64,000 bases of DNA from Thermocrispum municipale DSM 44069 (GTDB lineage Bacteria; Actinomycetota; Actinomycetes; Mycobacteriales; Pseudonocardiaceae), in assembly GCF_000427825.1 (NCBI RefSeq), contig NZ_ATYT01000007.1, positions 210,223-274,222 of the forward strand. Direction: 5' to 3'. The notes under the pieces were generated by a model. That model was given only the letters and a program-made list of their open reading frames with translations. It ran no database searches and was not told where the DNA came from. Positions 1-7,910 of this stretch are shown one piece after another; positions within the stretch are counted from its first letter, which is position 1, and every line of letters starts with the position of its first letter. A program made the translations under genes and the position numbers.

Positions 1-385
1 GGACCGCAAGGCGGACGCGATCATCCCGCTGGAGCACGGCGAGCAGATCCGGTTCGGCCCGCCGGGCGAGGACGGGCGCGGCAGCAAGGCGTTGGTCCGC
101 GACGAGGTGACCGGCGGGGTACGGGCCGCTTTCGCCGCCGATGTGCCGGACGAGGCGATCCTCGTCCACGACGCGCACAACCCCGACCCGTCGACGGCGT
201 TCGCCATCAGCCGGCTCACCGACACCGGCTATCTCAATCAGTCGCCCATCGGGATCTTCCGCCAGGTGGTCCGCCCGACCTACGACGACCAGGTGCGGGA
301 GCAGGCCGGCCCGCGGCGAGGGCTGGACGACCTGCAGGCCCTGATCGACGGCGGCGACGTGTGGACCGTGGAGGAAGACCGATGA
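1..385 (+). CDS. korB: 2-oxoacid:ferredoxin oxidoreductase beta subunit (KorB-like), C-terminal part
   Basis: Only the last 127 residues are in the window; the reading frame is already open at base 2. The end of the protein carries the beta-subunit tail typical of actinobacterial 2-oxoglutarate/2-oxoacid:ferredoxin oxidoreductases: an [10 protein letters not shown] segment, [11 protein letters not shown], and [15 protein letters not shown] near the C terminus. In this family the beta subunit binds thiamine diphosphate and works with a KorA subunit to oxidise a 2-oxoacid to acyl-CoA while reducing ferredoxin. The TGA stop (383-385) overlaps the ATG of a 7Fe ferredoxin gene, so the likely electron acceptor is made from the same transcript. 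Which 2-oxoacid is used cannot be told from this fragment. Confidence 0.8.
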   Translation, partial: DRKADAIIPLEHGEQIRFGPPGEDGRGSKALVRDEVTGGVRAAFAADVPDEAILVHDAHNPDPSTAFAISRLTDTGYLNQSPIGIFRQVVRPTYDDQVREQAGPRRGLDDLQALIDGGDVWTVEEDR

Positions 386-705
386 CCTACGTGATCGCGC
401 AGCCCTGCGTGGATCTCAAGGACCGCACCTGCGTCGACGAGTGCCCGGTGGACTGCATCTACGAGGGCGAACGGATGCTCTACATCCAGCCTGACGAGTG
501 CGTCGACTGCGGTGCTTGCGAGCCGGTCTGCCCTGCGGAGGCGATCTTCTTCGAAGACGACGTGCCCGACGAGTGGGCGGACTACACCCAGGCGAATGCG
601 GACTTCTTCGCCAAGCTGGGCTCGCCGGGCGGCGCGGGGAAGGTCGGCAAGGTGGCCGACGACCCGCAGTGGATCAAGGACCTGCCGCCACAGGAGCACG
701 ACTGA
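382..705 (+). CDS. fdxA: 7Fe-8S ferredoxin
   Basis: 107-residue soluble ferredoxin. The cysteine pattern matches the Azotobacter/Mycobacterium 7Fe type exactly: C9, C17 and C50 are placed to hold the [3Fe-4S] cluster, C21, C40, C43 and C46 the [4Fe-4S] cluster, and C25 is the usual extra cysteine. The acidic ~50-residue C-terminal extension is also typical. The ATG at 382 was chosen over the upstream GTG at 361 because GAGGAAG sits just ahead of it and the protein then starts MTYVI as in the family. It overlaps the korB-like stop (ATGA), so it is probably the electron acceptor of that enzyme. Confidence 0.92.
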   Translation: MTYVIAQPCVDLKDRTCVDECPVDCIYEGERMLYIQPDECVDCGACEPVCPAEAIFFEDDVPDEWADYTQANADFFAKLGSPGGAGKVGKVADDPQWIKDLPPQEHD

Positions 706-708
706 CCG

Positions 709-2886
709 CTAGCGGGCCCCCACCTCGGCGGCGAATTGGACCAGCCTGTCCCGCACCAGATCCGGACGCTCGTCGACGATGAAGTGGCCGCAGTCGGCGA
801 CCCGCTCGAGCGTGTAGTCGTCCGCACGGGCAGTCTCCGCGGCCGCGAGCGACGGATGGATCGCCGGGTCGTCGACCCCGAACAGCGCACGGATCGGGAC
901 CTTCGCCCGTCGGCGCTCCGGACGCCGGGCCAATGCCGGGAACTCCTTCAGCACGAAGGTCCGGTAGGTGTCCCGCGCCGCTCTGGCCGTCACCGGCTGC
1001 CGGTAGGAGTCTGCGAAGATCCGCGCTTCGCCGGCGGGGACCCCGGCCTTCACCAGCATCCGGTGGACCACATCGGTGTGGCGGTGCAGCGGCACACCGG
1101 CCAGGCCGACCACCGGCTGGTAGGCGAACCGCCAGAGGTGTGGCAACACCGCGGTCGGCCGCTGCCACGGGTGGGCGATGTTCAGCGCGAGCAAACCCGC
1201 CACGCGTTGCGGTGCGCGTAACGCGAGCAGGTAACCGATCCACCCGCCCCAGTCGTGTCCGACGACCACAGCCCGGCCGATACCGAGCTCGTCGAGCAGC
1301 GCCAGCACATCGCGGGCGACATCGTCCTTCGACCAGCGGTGCGGGGCCGGACCGGACCAGCCGTACCCGGGCAGGTCAGGCGCGATGATGCGCATACCGT
1401 CGGGAGGGTCAGTGAGCAGGTCGCGGTAGACGTAGTGATGCTGCGGCCAACCGTGCAGCGCGATCACCGGCGTGCCGGATCCCGCTTCGGTGACGTGGAA
1501 ACGCACTCCCCTGGCCACCACCGAGCGGCGATGCACTCCCGGGATCTTTGGGACCGACGGCTTCGTGCGACGGGTCCCCGAGCGGCGAAGAAGGCGCGCA
1601 CCAACCGTGGGCGAGAGCAGCGAAGCCGGCTTCTTCGCCAACGTGAACACCTCCAGGAAGCGATCGCTGAGCACGGCGTCGCCGGCTACCGCGCCGAAGA
1701 ACGCCGGACCGAGCCGCCCCACCGCCCGGATGGGCAGCGGCACGCCCTCGGCCCGCGGACCAATGATGGAGCTGTCCGCCACGGCCGCAAAGTTCCACGT
1801 CGCCTTGATCGGTTTCGCGGCGGCTCGGAAGAACCGGTGTGCCAGGTCGTGCGTTCCCTCACGCAGTGTGGCGGCAAGCGCGGATGCCTGCATGGCGGCG
1901 ACCGTCATGCCCTGGCCGTAGGTCGGGTTCAGACTGCACACGCTGTCGCCGAGCACGACCAGGCCTTCCGGGAACTCGCGCATCTTGTCGTAGCGCCGCC
2001 ACCGGCTCGCGGGGAACGTCCTCGCCTCCGGGTCGGTCAGCGGCTTGGCGGAACGCAGCGCATCGAGGACGTGCGGTGGCGCGAAGTCCGCGATGAACTC
2101 GAGCATGCCGTCCAGCTCCGCAGGCGGCTTGACGCCTCCCACGCCGAAGATCGACACGTCCCACATGTCGTCCTCGTGCCGGAACAGTGCCATGCCCTTC
2201 GGCCGCGTGGGCGTCGCGCTGATCAACACCATCTTCTCGGTCAGCGCGCACGGGTCGATCCACATCTGCAGACTCGAGTAGGCGCCCCTGACCTTGATGG
2301 TCGTCTCTTCCGGCCGCGGATAACCCGACTCCTCCAGCCAGGCCGGCGTGCGGGACCCACGACCGAGAGCGTCGACGACGAGGTCGGCTTCGAGCTCCTG
2401 CGGTCCTTCGTCCGTGGTGAGCCGCACGCTGGTGACCCGGCCGGCGACGAACCGTAGGCCGTTGACCACACAGCGGTCGTTGATCGTCACATTGGGCAGA
2501 CGGCGCAGATGCTCGCGTGTGCACAGCTCGAGCATCGGACGACTGGGTACGTAGAACTCCAGGCGAGGCCCCGGCGCCACGCCCTTGAAGTGGTGTCCGA
2601 GCGGTTCGAAATGAATCTCGTCCGGGTCGTCACGAGCAACCGGGACGCCACGCGCGACGAGATCTTCCAGCAGTCCGGGAAAGAACCGGCCGAGAATTTG
2701 CCCGCCACGTGGCAACAGCGTGTGGCCGTGTCCGCCTTGCGGCACGCCCCGTCGCGGGCGAGCTTCGTCCACCAGCTCGTCGCGGTCCAGCACGGTCACG
2801 GCCGCGTAGTGGTCGGCGAGCACGCGGGCGGCGAGCAACCCGCCCATCCCGGCGCCGAGGACGATCGCGTGGTTCCGGCCTGTCAT
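709..2886 (-). CDS. FAD-dependent monooxygenase fused to an epoxide-hydrolase domain
   Basis: 725 residues in two parts. Residues 1-430 are a flavoprotein of the aromatic-hydroxylase/epoxidase type: dinucleotide motif G11-x-G13-x-x-G16, a GD motif at 313-314 (VLGDSVCSLNPTYGQGM) that binds the FAD ribityl chain. Residues 450-725 are an alpha/beta-hydrolase of the epoxide-hydrolase/dehalogenase branch: HGWP at 478-481, nucleophile D545 in GHDWGG, candidate acid D672/D673, and catalytic H701. No stop or frameshift separates the halves. I infer that the first half oxygenates (perhaps epoxidises) a lipophilic substrate and the second opens the product. ATG at 2886 was chosen because the longer upstream extension runs into the divergent regulator. 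It is transcribed away from a TetR gene with a double palindrome between them. Confidence 0.85.
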   Translation of the reverse strand: MTGRNHAIVLGAGMGGLLAARVLADHYAAVTVLDRDELVDEARPRRGVPQGGHGHTLLPRGGQILGRFFPGLLEDLVARGVPVARDDPDEIHFEPLGHHFKGVAPGPRLEFYVPSRPMLELCTREHLRRLPNVTINDRCVVNGLRFVAGRVTSVRLTTDEGPQELEADLVVDALGRGSRTPAWLEESGYPRPEETTIKVRGAYSSLQMWIDPCALTEKMVLISATPTRPKGMALFRHEDDMWDVSIFGVGGVKPPAELDGMLEFIADFAPPHVLDALRSAKPLTDPEARTFPASRWRRYDKMREFPEGLVVLGDSVCSLNPTYGQGMTVAAMQASALAATLREGTHDLAHRFFRAAAKPIKATWNFAAVADSSIIGPRAEGVPLPIRAVGRLGPAFFGAVAGDAVLSDRFLEVFTLAKKPASLLSPTVGARLLRRSGTRRTKPSVPKIPGVHRRSVVARGVRFHVTEAGSGTPVIALHGWPQHHYVYRDLLTDPPDGMRIIAPDLPGYGWSGPAPHRWSKDDVARDVLALLDELGIGRAVVVGHDWGGWIGYLLALRAPQRVAGLLALNIAHPWQRPTAVLPHLWRFAYQPVVGLAGVPLHRHTDVVHRMLVKAGVPAGEARIFADSYRQPVTARAARDTYRTFVLKEFPALARRPERRRAKVPIRALFGVDDPAIHPSLAAAETARADDYTLERVADCGHFIVDERPDLVRDRLVQFAAEVGAR

Positions 2887-2907
2887 GTCGGGCCTCCTAG
2901 CCGCACA

Positions 2908-2942
2908 TAACTTTGTTACACCACGCCTGTATAACATAGTTA
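2908..2942. promoter_or_regulatory. Double TAAC-N3-GTTA operator between fusion enzyme and TetR
   Basis: Two copies of the palindrome TAAC-N3-GTTA lie at 2908-2918 and 2932-2942, with centres 24 bp apart. They fill most of the 73-bp gap between divergent start codons at 2886 and 2960. This is the usual arrangement of a TetR dimer pair controlling itself and its target. The binding protein is inferred from position only. Confidence 0.65.
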
Positions 2943-2959
2943 CGCTAGGGTTGGCCACG

Positions 2960-3679
2960 ATGACGACGAAGGAACGGCTGATCGAGGCGGGCCTGCGGAT
3001 GCTCGAGGCGGAGGGCCCCGAGGCGCTGAACGCCCGCAAGCTCGCCGCGGCCATCGGCGCCTCCACCATGACCGTGTACACCCACTTCGGCGGCATGGCG
3101 GGCCTGTACGACGCGCTGATCCGGCGGGCGTTCCTGCAGTTCGGCGACGCGTTGGCCGAGGTGAAGCCGTCGGACGACCCGGTGGCCGACGTCTTCGTGC
3201 TCGGGCTGACCTACCGCGAGTTCGCGCTGGCCAGCCCGCAGCGCTTCCGCTTCATGTTCGGCGTGACCGCGCCGGGAAGCGGGGCCGCGGTGGCGCAGGA
3301 CCTGACGAACGAAGGCTCGCCGAGCGGCATGCCGGAGATGTCGGCGACGTTCGATCACCTGGTCGAGGCGGTGCGGCGCGCGCTGGAGGCCGGCCGGATC
3401 CGCGGCGACGACCCGGTGCCGATCGCCGGTCAGTTCTGGAGCATGATTCACGGATTCGTGTTGCTGGAGATGACCGGGTTCTTCGGCACGCGCGGAGAAG
3501 GCGTCCCCGCGGTCCTCGCGCCGTTGGCGTCCAACGTGTTGCTCGGGCTCGGCGACGACCCGGCAAAGTTGGAGAAGTCGGCGCAGAAGGGGTACGACTG
3601 GCTGGCGTCGCGCGAGCAGACTCCGACTATCCAGCCCACGATGAGCGTGCGCCGCGGCCGCCGTCCGCGGCGGGAGTGA
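2960..3679 (+). CDS. TetR-family transcriptional regulator
   Basis: 239 residues. The N-terminal ~50 residues are the TetR helix-turn-helix (IGASTMTVYTHFGGMAGLYDAL is split by the recognition helix STMTVYTHF). The C-terminal part is a TetR_C-type ligand domain, followed by a basic tail rich in arginine. The ATG at 2960 was chosen because the domain starts immediately after it; the longer in-frame extension would run through the operator region. It is divergent from the FAD/epoxide-hydrolase fusion and probably represses it and itself through the two TAAC-N3-GTTA sites. The inducer is unknown. Confidence 0.88.
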   Translation: MTTKERLIEAGLRMLEAEGPEALNARKLAAAIGASTMTVYTHFGGMAGLYDALIRRAFLQFGDALAEVKPSDDPVADVFVLGLTYREFALASPQRFRFMFGVTAPGSGAAVAQDLTNEGSPSGMPEMSATFDHLVEAVRRALEAGRIRGDDPVPIAGQFWSMIHGFVLLEMTGFFGTRGEGVPAVLAPLASNVLLGLGDDPAKLEKSAQKGYDWLASREQTPTIQPTMSVRRGRRPRRE

Positions 3680-3720
3680 CTTGAGCGATCGAATGAGCGC
3701 ACCGCGTCATGCATGGTGAG

Positions 3721-3772
3721 GCCGGCTCACCGGCCGCGGACGGGCTGCACCGGTGGCGGCTTACGCGCCGCC
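3721..3772. terminator. Hairpin pair between convergent genes
   Basis: The 117-bp gap between the convergent TetR and glycosyltransferase genes holds GCCGG-CTCA-CCGGC (3721-3734) and GGCGGC-N6-GCCGCC (3755-3772). Neither has a T-tract, so a terminator role is an inference from placement between two gene ends. Confidence 0.35.
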
Positions 3773-3796
3773 GAGGCGTTTCACCACCAGAGCCGC

Positions 3797-4936
3797 TCAT
3801 CCGCCGCAAAGACGCTCCACGGCGTCGGCCGCGCGCTTCGCGCCACCGGCGCGTCGGACCTCGTCGCGTAGCTCGGCGACGCGGTCGGCCTTGCCCAGTG
3901 CGGTCACGACGGCTGCACGGAGACTGTCCGCGGTCAACGGCTCCTCCGGTTTCGTCCCGGCACCGATCTCGACCAGAGTGGATGCGTTCAAGAACTGGTC
4001 GACCGCCTGCGGCAGGACGACGGTGGGCACACCGAACCACAGCGACTCCCCCGCACTGGCCATGCCCGCGTGTGTGATGAACACCGACGCGTGCTCGAGG
4101 ACGTCCAGCTGCGGTTGGGTGCGCGCCGCCGTGACGCCGCCGGGCAGCGGGCCGAGCGATTCCGGGTCGACCTTCCCGGTGGCCAGCACCACCCGGTAGT
4201 CGCCCGACAATCCCTCGATGCATGCCTGATAGATGTCCGGCCGCTCGGTGTAGCTGGTGCCCAGCGCCAGATAGACCAGCGGCCGGTCGTCCCCCGGTTC
4301 CGGCTGCCAGCCCGTGCGCCGTGCCGGGTCCGGGCACGGGCCCGCGAACACGTAGCGGTCGGCCACCTTGTCGCGATTCGGTTGCAGGACCCTGGGGATG
4401 AGCACGACGCACGAATCGGGCTTGCCGAGGAAGTCGTCGGGGTCGATGGTCATGCCGCTGTCGGCCAGCCACGACCGCAACGTGGCGTAGTAGCGCTGCC
4501 CCGTTGGCGAGGCCTTCAGCTGCCGGGTGTGCTCGGCAAGCTCCTCCTCCATGCCCTCCCACGCGACGTATGCCGTCGACAGCTGCACGGCAGGCACTCC
4601 CCAGTGGTGGGCAGCAACCCGGCCGGCATGGCCACCGATGTCGTAGAGCACCGCATCCGGCCGGTCGATGCCCTGCAGCATGGGCTCCAGGGCGGCCACC
4701 GCGTCGTCCAGGAAGATCTGCATCGCGGCGCCGGTGTCCTCCGGCCAGTGTTCGTCGGCGTCCGGCATGATCGAGTCGAGTCCGAGAACTTCGGCGCCGG
4801 TCGCCGCTACCAGATCGCGCAGCCGCTCCCCCACGACGTAGGTCACCCGGTGGCCGCGTGCGACGAGTTCGGCGATGACCGGGAGTCCCGGATAGACGTG
4901 GCTCGGCGCGGTCACACCTGCCATGACGAGATGCAT
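3797..4936 (-). CDS. Macrolide-family (MGT/GT1) glycosyltransferase
   Basis: 379-residue GT-B fold enzyme of family GT1, resembling OleD/MGT proteins that move a nucleotide-activated sugar to a small hydrophobic acceptor. The N-terminal domain has the catalytic-base position H13 (APSHVYPGLP). The C-terminal nucleotide-sugar domain has the signature HAGMASAGESLWFGVP followed by LPQAVDQ, where the usual motif reads HxGxxSxxEALxxGVP and DQ contacts the sugar. ATG at 4936 is favoured over GTG 4951 because AGAAGGA sits 7 bases ahead of it. It is the second gene after the acetyltransferase, 11 bp downstream. The acceptor is unknown; inactivation of a macrolide-like compound is possible. Confidence 0.85.
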   Translation of the reverse strand: MHLVMAGVTAPSHVYPGLPVIAELVARGHRVTYVVGERLRDLVAATGAEVLGLDSIMPDADEHWPEDTGAAMQIFLDDAVAALEPMLQGIDRPDAVLYDIGGHAGRVAAHHWGVPAVQLSTAYVAWEGMEEELAEHTRQLKASPTGQRYYATLRSWLADSGMTIDPDDFLGKPDSCVVLIPRVLQPNRDKVADRYVFAGPCPDPARRTGWQPEPGDDRPLVYLALGTSYTERPDIYQACIEGLSGDYRVVLATGKVDPESLGPLPGGVTAARTQPQLDVLEHASVFITHAGMASAGESLWFGVPTVVLPQAVDQFLNASTLVEIGAGTKPEEPLTADSLRAAVVTALGKADRVAELRDEVRRAGGAKRAADAVERLCGG

Positions 4937-4947
4937 GGGGTTCCTTC

Positions 4948-5430
4948 TCACAGGTCGAGGGCCCAGTCCTGACCGACAAGATCATGCCCGAACATGTGTC
5001 CCGCTTCCTCCCCGACCAGCTGAAAGCCGCGCGACTGGTAGATCTTGCGCGCTGATGTCAACACCGAGACCGTCCACAGCTTCATGCGGCGGTAACCGAC
5101 CTCCCGGGCGAACTCGATGCAGGTGTCGACGAGTCGGCCGCCGATTCCCCGACCGCGCGCAGCCGGATCGACGATCAGCAACCGCAGCTTCGCCGTTCCT
5201 TCTTCCTCGGCAGCGACACACGCGATGGAACCCACGCGTCGGCCGTCGACCTCCGCGATCCACGCCGCCTCTCGTTCCGGGTCGTAACTGTTGGCGAAGT
5301 CGGCGACGATCCGGGCCACCAGCCCCTCGTAGGAGATGTCCCAGCCGTACTCCTTGGCGTAGAGCTCGCCATTCGCCAGAACGATCCAGCCGAGGTCGCC
5401 CGGTTCGCCCAGCCGGCGGATCCTGTCCAT
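4948..5430 (-). CDS. GNAT-family N-acetyltransferase
   Basis: 160 residues with a complete GNAT fold. The acetyl-CoA pyrophosphate loop is R-G-R-G-I-G-G (about residues 93-99), preceded by the conserved beta-strand LRLLIVDPAARG and followed by the helix and the YQSRGFQLVGEE strand typical of the family. It acetylates a primary amine or similar group on an unidentified substrate. It is the first gene of a two-gene unit with the glycosyltransferase and lies divergent from a TetR gene, with a 16-bp palindrome in the gap. The three genes could form a small drug-modification or tailoring module (inference). Confidence 0.85.
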   Translation of the reverse strand: MDRIRRLGEPGDLGWIVLANGELYAKEYGWDISYEGLVARIVADFANSYDPEREAAWIAEVDGRRVGSIACVAAEEEGTAKLRLLIVDPAARGRGIGGRLVDTCIEFAREVGYRRMKLWTVSVLTSARKIYQSRGFQLVGEEAGHMFGHDLVGQDWALDL

Positions 5431-5448
5431 ATCACTACACTCCGTTAC

Positions 5449-5464
5449 TGAAACGACTGTTTCA
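5449..5464. promoter_or_regulatory. Palindromic operator TGAAAC-N4-GTTTCA
   Basis: A perfect 6-bp inverted repeat, TGAAAC-GACT-GTTTCA, lies midway in the 53-bp gap between the divergent GNAT (5430) and TetR (5484) start codons. Its position and symmetry fit an autoregulatory TetR site controlling both directions. Confidence 0.6.
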
Positions 5465-5483
5465 CTTGTGCCATGCTAAACCC

Positions 5484-6050
5484 ATGACCGATGCGACAGC
5501 CACCGATTTCGTCGACGGATCTCCGCGCAAGGCCGAGCTGCTCGAGCGCGCGTATCGGTACGCGCTGGAGCATGGTGTCGCGAACCTGTCGCTGCGCCCG
5601 TTGGCTTCCGCGATCGGGTCGAGCCCGCGCGTCCTGCTGTATCTGTTCGGCAGCAAGGACGGTCTCGTGCGAGCGCTGCTGGCCAGGGCGCGAGCGGAAG
5701 AGCTGGCACTACTCGAAGAATTGCGCAGCAACCCAGGATCGGATCTGAAGGACGTCGTCGCGCGGATCTGGGAGTGGCTGGCGGCAGAGGAACGGCGCGG
5801 ACTGCTGTCGCTGTGGGTCGAGGGTTACGCGCACTCGCTGATCGACCCGGACGGCCCGTGGGCGGGCTTCGCCAAGGCCACGGTCGACGACTGGCTCGCG
5901 CTGCTCGCCGAGCACCAGCACGACACCGATCAGGCCTTGGCGCAGCGCACGGAAGCCCTCGCGCTCCTGCGCGGAGCCTTGCTCGATCTACTGGCGACCG
6001 GCGACCGCGAGCGCACCACCGCGACCATCCGGGCGTGGATGGCCCAGTAG
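5484..6050 (+). CDS. TetR-family transcriptional regulator
   Basis: 188 residues. The helix-turn-helix spans about residues 15-60 (ANLSLRPLASAIG then SSPRVLLYLFGSKDGL). The ligand domain is unassigned, with a conserved RGALLDLLATGD helix near the end. The ATG at 5484 gives a standard-length TetR and lies just past the TGAAAC palindrome. It is divergent from the acetyltransferase/glycosyltransferase pair, which it probably represses. Although it lies upstream of the mycofactocin genes on the same strand, it is not the mycofactocin regulator: that protein is recognisable at 11958. Confidence 0.85.
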   Translation: MTDATATDFVDGSPRKAELLERAYRYALEHGVANLSLRPLASAIGSSPRVLLYLFGSKDGLVRALLARARAEELALLEELRSNPGSDLKDVVARIWEWLAAEERRGLLSLWVEGYAHSLIDPDGPWAGFAKATVDDWLALLAEHQHDTDQALAQRTEALALLRGALLDLLATGDRERTTATIRAWMAQ

Positions 6051-6250
6051 CCGCTCGCGTCAGCCACCAGACAAGCCTCGGACCGTTCGCTTGAGCGCTC
6101 GACGGCGACGGTGGCTCGAGGCGCAGGGCGAGCCGATCGGCAATGACCCACGACCGTGGCGACCTGCATTCACCGAACCCACCTCGAGCAGGGGAGATCC
6201 CCGGGCGCGCAGCCCGCTCACACCCCGAAGGCTCGATTCGGTCTTCCATT

Positions 6251-6265
6251 TGACACCAAGTGCCA
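6251..6265 (+). promoter_or_regulatory. Candidate MftR operator upstream of mftA
   Basis: TGACACCAAGTGCCA is a near-perfect inverted repeat (TGACAC-CAA-GTGCCA, one mismatch) about 40 bp before mftA. It overlaps a TTGACA hexamer (6250-6255) that could be a -35 element. The same 15-bp word, with two changes, lies upstream of mftR at 11931. The rest of the 255-bp gap 6051-6305 shows no gene. MftR is known in mycobacteria to repress mftA transcription and to respond to acyl-CoA; binding here is inferred. Confidence 0.65.
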
Positions 6266-6305
6266 ATATTCTCGGATGCACGTGACCGACGTCGAGGAGG
6301 ACGCC

Positions 6306-6413
6306 ATGAGCAACGAGGACGTGCAGACCGTCGCTGTCGAAAACACCGCCGAGGTCGAGGAAGACGTCCTGGTCGAGGACGTGTCGATCGACGGTATGTG
6401 CGGTGTCTACTGA
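6306..6413 (+). CDS. mftA: Mycofactocin precursor peptide MftA
   Basis: 35-residue ribosomal peptide: an acidic leader (VENTAEVEEDVLVEDV) followed by the hallmark core IDGMCGVY. MftC decarboxylates and crosslinks the terminal Val-Tyr, and MftE then releases the Val-Tyr-derived unit, so the last two residues are the actual cofactor source. GAGGAGG at 6294-6300 sits 5 bases before the ATG. The gene is shorter than most gene finders accept, and its last codons overlap the GTG start of mftB. Confidence 0.95.
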   Translation: MSNEDVQTVAVENTAEVEEDVLVEDVSIDGMCGVY

Positions 6414-6696
6414 TCTGGATCCCCGGCGGCCCTATCGGCTCAGCCCGACGGTCTCCCTGCGCCCGGAACCGTTCGGTGCGCTGGTCTACGACTTCGCCAC
6501 GCGCCGGTTGTCTTTCTTGAAGACACCGACGTTGACGCAGATCGTGCGTGACCTGGACCAGTATCCGGACGTCGACACCGCGATGGCCGCCGCAGGTGTG
6601 CCCGCCGGCGAGCACGACCAGTACCTGAAGGCGCTGGACCGGTTGCTCGCGGCGGGCACGATCCACCCGCTGCCCCCGGACGAAGGACCCCCATGA
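6403..6696 (+). CDS. mftB: Mycofactocin peptide chaperone MftB
   Basis: 97 residues, a RiPP recognition element (PqqD-like fold) that binds the MftA leader and presents it to the radical-SAM enzyme MftC. Family features visible are YRLSPTVSLRPEPFGALVYDF at the start, the strand RRLSFLKTP, and a C-terminal helical pair ending at LDRLLAAGTI. The start is a GTG inside the last codons of mftA, so the two are translationally coupled; its TGA overlaps the ATG of mftC (ATGA). Confidence 0.93.
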   Translation: MSTDLDPRRPYRLSPTVSLRPEPFGALVYDFATRRLSFLKTPTLTQIVRDLDQYPDVDTAMAAAGVPAGEHDQYLKALDRLLAAGTIHPLPPDEGPP

Positions 6697-7910
6697 AACT
6701 GGTCGACCACTTCCAGCACGGACTCGATGCGCCGATCTGCCTGACGTGGGAGCTGACCTACGCCTGCAACCTGGCGTGCACGCACTGCCTGTCGTCGTCG
6801 GGACGACGCGACCCGCGCGAACTGTCCACCGAAGAGTGCAAACGCGTCATCGACGAGCTGCAGCGCATGCAGGTCTTCTACGTCAACATCGGCGGCGGTG
6901 AACCGACCGTGCGCTCGGACTTCTGGGAGCTGCTGGAATACGCCATCGACCACCAGGTCGGGGTGAAGTTCTCCACCAACGGCGTGCGCATCAGCCAGGA
7001 GCGCGCACGGCAGCTGGCCGCCATGGACTACGTGGACATCCAGGTGTCGCTGGACGGCGCCACGCCCGAGGTCAACGACGCGGTGCGCGGTCCCGGATCG
7101 TTCGACACCGCGTGGCGTGCCATGGAGAACCTCGCCGAGGCCGGATTCACCGGCTTCAAGATCAGCGTGGTGATGACCCGGCACAACGTCGACCAGCTCG
7201 ACCAGTTCAAACGCATCGCCGACCACTTCGATGCCCAGCTGCGCATCACCCGGCTGCGGCCGTCCGGACGTGGCGCGGACGTCTGGGACGAGCTGCACCC
7301 GACCCAGGAGCAGCAGCGACAGCTGTACGAGTGGCTGTTGGGCAACGGTGAGAACGTGCTGACCGGCGACTCGTTCTTCCACCTCAACGCGCTGGGCTCG
7401 GCCCCGCTTCCCGGGCTGAATTTGTGCGGTGCGGGCCGCGTTGTGTGCTTGATCGACCCGATCGGCGACGTCTACGCCTGCCCGTTCGCCATCCACGACG
7501 AGTTCCTGGCCGGCAACGTGCGCGGCCCCGGTGGCTTCACCGAGGTGTGGCGGACATCGGCGTTGTTCGAGCAGTTGCGGCAACCGCAGACCGGTGGCGC
7601 GTGCACGTCGTGTTCGGCCTACGACTCCTGCCGGGGCGGGTGCATGGCGGCGAAGTTCTTCACCGGATTGCCGCTCGACGGCCCGGACCCGGAGTGCGTC
7701 AAAGGCAACGCCGAGCAGGCGCTCGAGTTGGCCGGCGCAGGTGCCGCACCGAAGCCGGACAAAGACCACTCGCGCCGCACCGCGCCACGCCGACGCTCCG
7801 CGGTCCCGGTGTCCATCGGCTGGGGGCCTCCCGACGATCGGATTCCCGATCGTGCGTGTGACACCAGCCCGCTCGCCGGCTTCTCACTACCCGAACCCCG
7901 GAGGACCTGA
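6693..7910 (+). CDS. mftC: Mycofactocin radical SAM maturase MftC
   Basis: 405-residue radical-SAM/SPASM enzyme. The [4Fe-4S]-SAM motif C25-x3-C29-x2-C32 lies in LTYACNLACTHC, followed by the GGGEPT motif. The C-terminal SPASM region has the expected cysteines (CGAGRVVC, DVYACPF, CTSCSAYDSCRGGC, PEC). It oxidatively decarboxylates the C-terminal Tyr of MftA and then forms the Val-Tyr crosslink. An additional ~55-residue basic, low-complexity tail follows the SPASM domain (KPDKDHSRRTAPRRRS), which looks dispensable. Its stop overlaps the mftD start (TGATG). Confidence 0.95.
   Translation: MKLVDHFQHGLDAPICLTWELTYACNLACTHCLSSSGRRDPRELSTEECKRVIDELQRMQVFYVNIGGGEPTVRSDFWELLEYAIDHQVGVKFSTNGVRISQERARQLAAMDYVDIQVSLDGATPEVNDAVRGPGSFDTAWRAMENLAEAGFTGFKISVVMTRHNVDQLDQFKRIADHFDAQLRITRLRPSGRGADVWDELHPTQEQQRQLYEWLLGNGENVLTGDSFFHLNALGSAPLPGLNLCGAGRVVCLIDPIGDVYACPFAIHDEFLAGNVRGPGGFTEVWRTSALFEQLRQPQTGGACTSCSAYDSCRGGCMAAKFFTGLPLDGPDPECVKGNAEQALELAGAGAAPKPDKDHSRRTAPRRRSAVPVSIGWGPPDDRIPDRACDTSPLAGFSLPEPRRT

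Noticed and set aside
5484..6050. TetR gene as the mycofactocin regulator because it lies just upstream of mftA
   Set aside because: The protein at 11958 has the MftR-type sequence, and this one has its own operator shared with the acetyltransferase gene.
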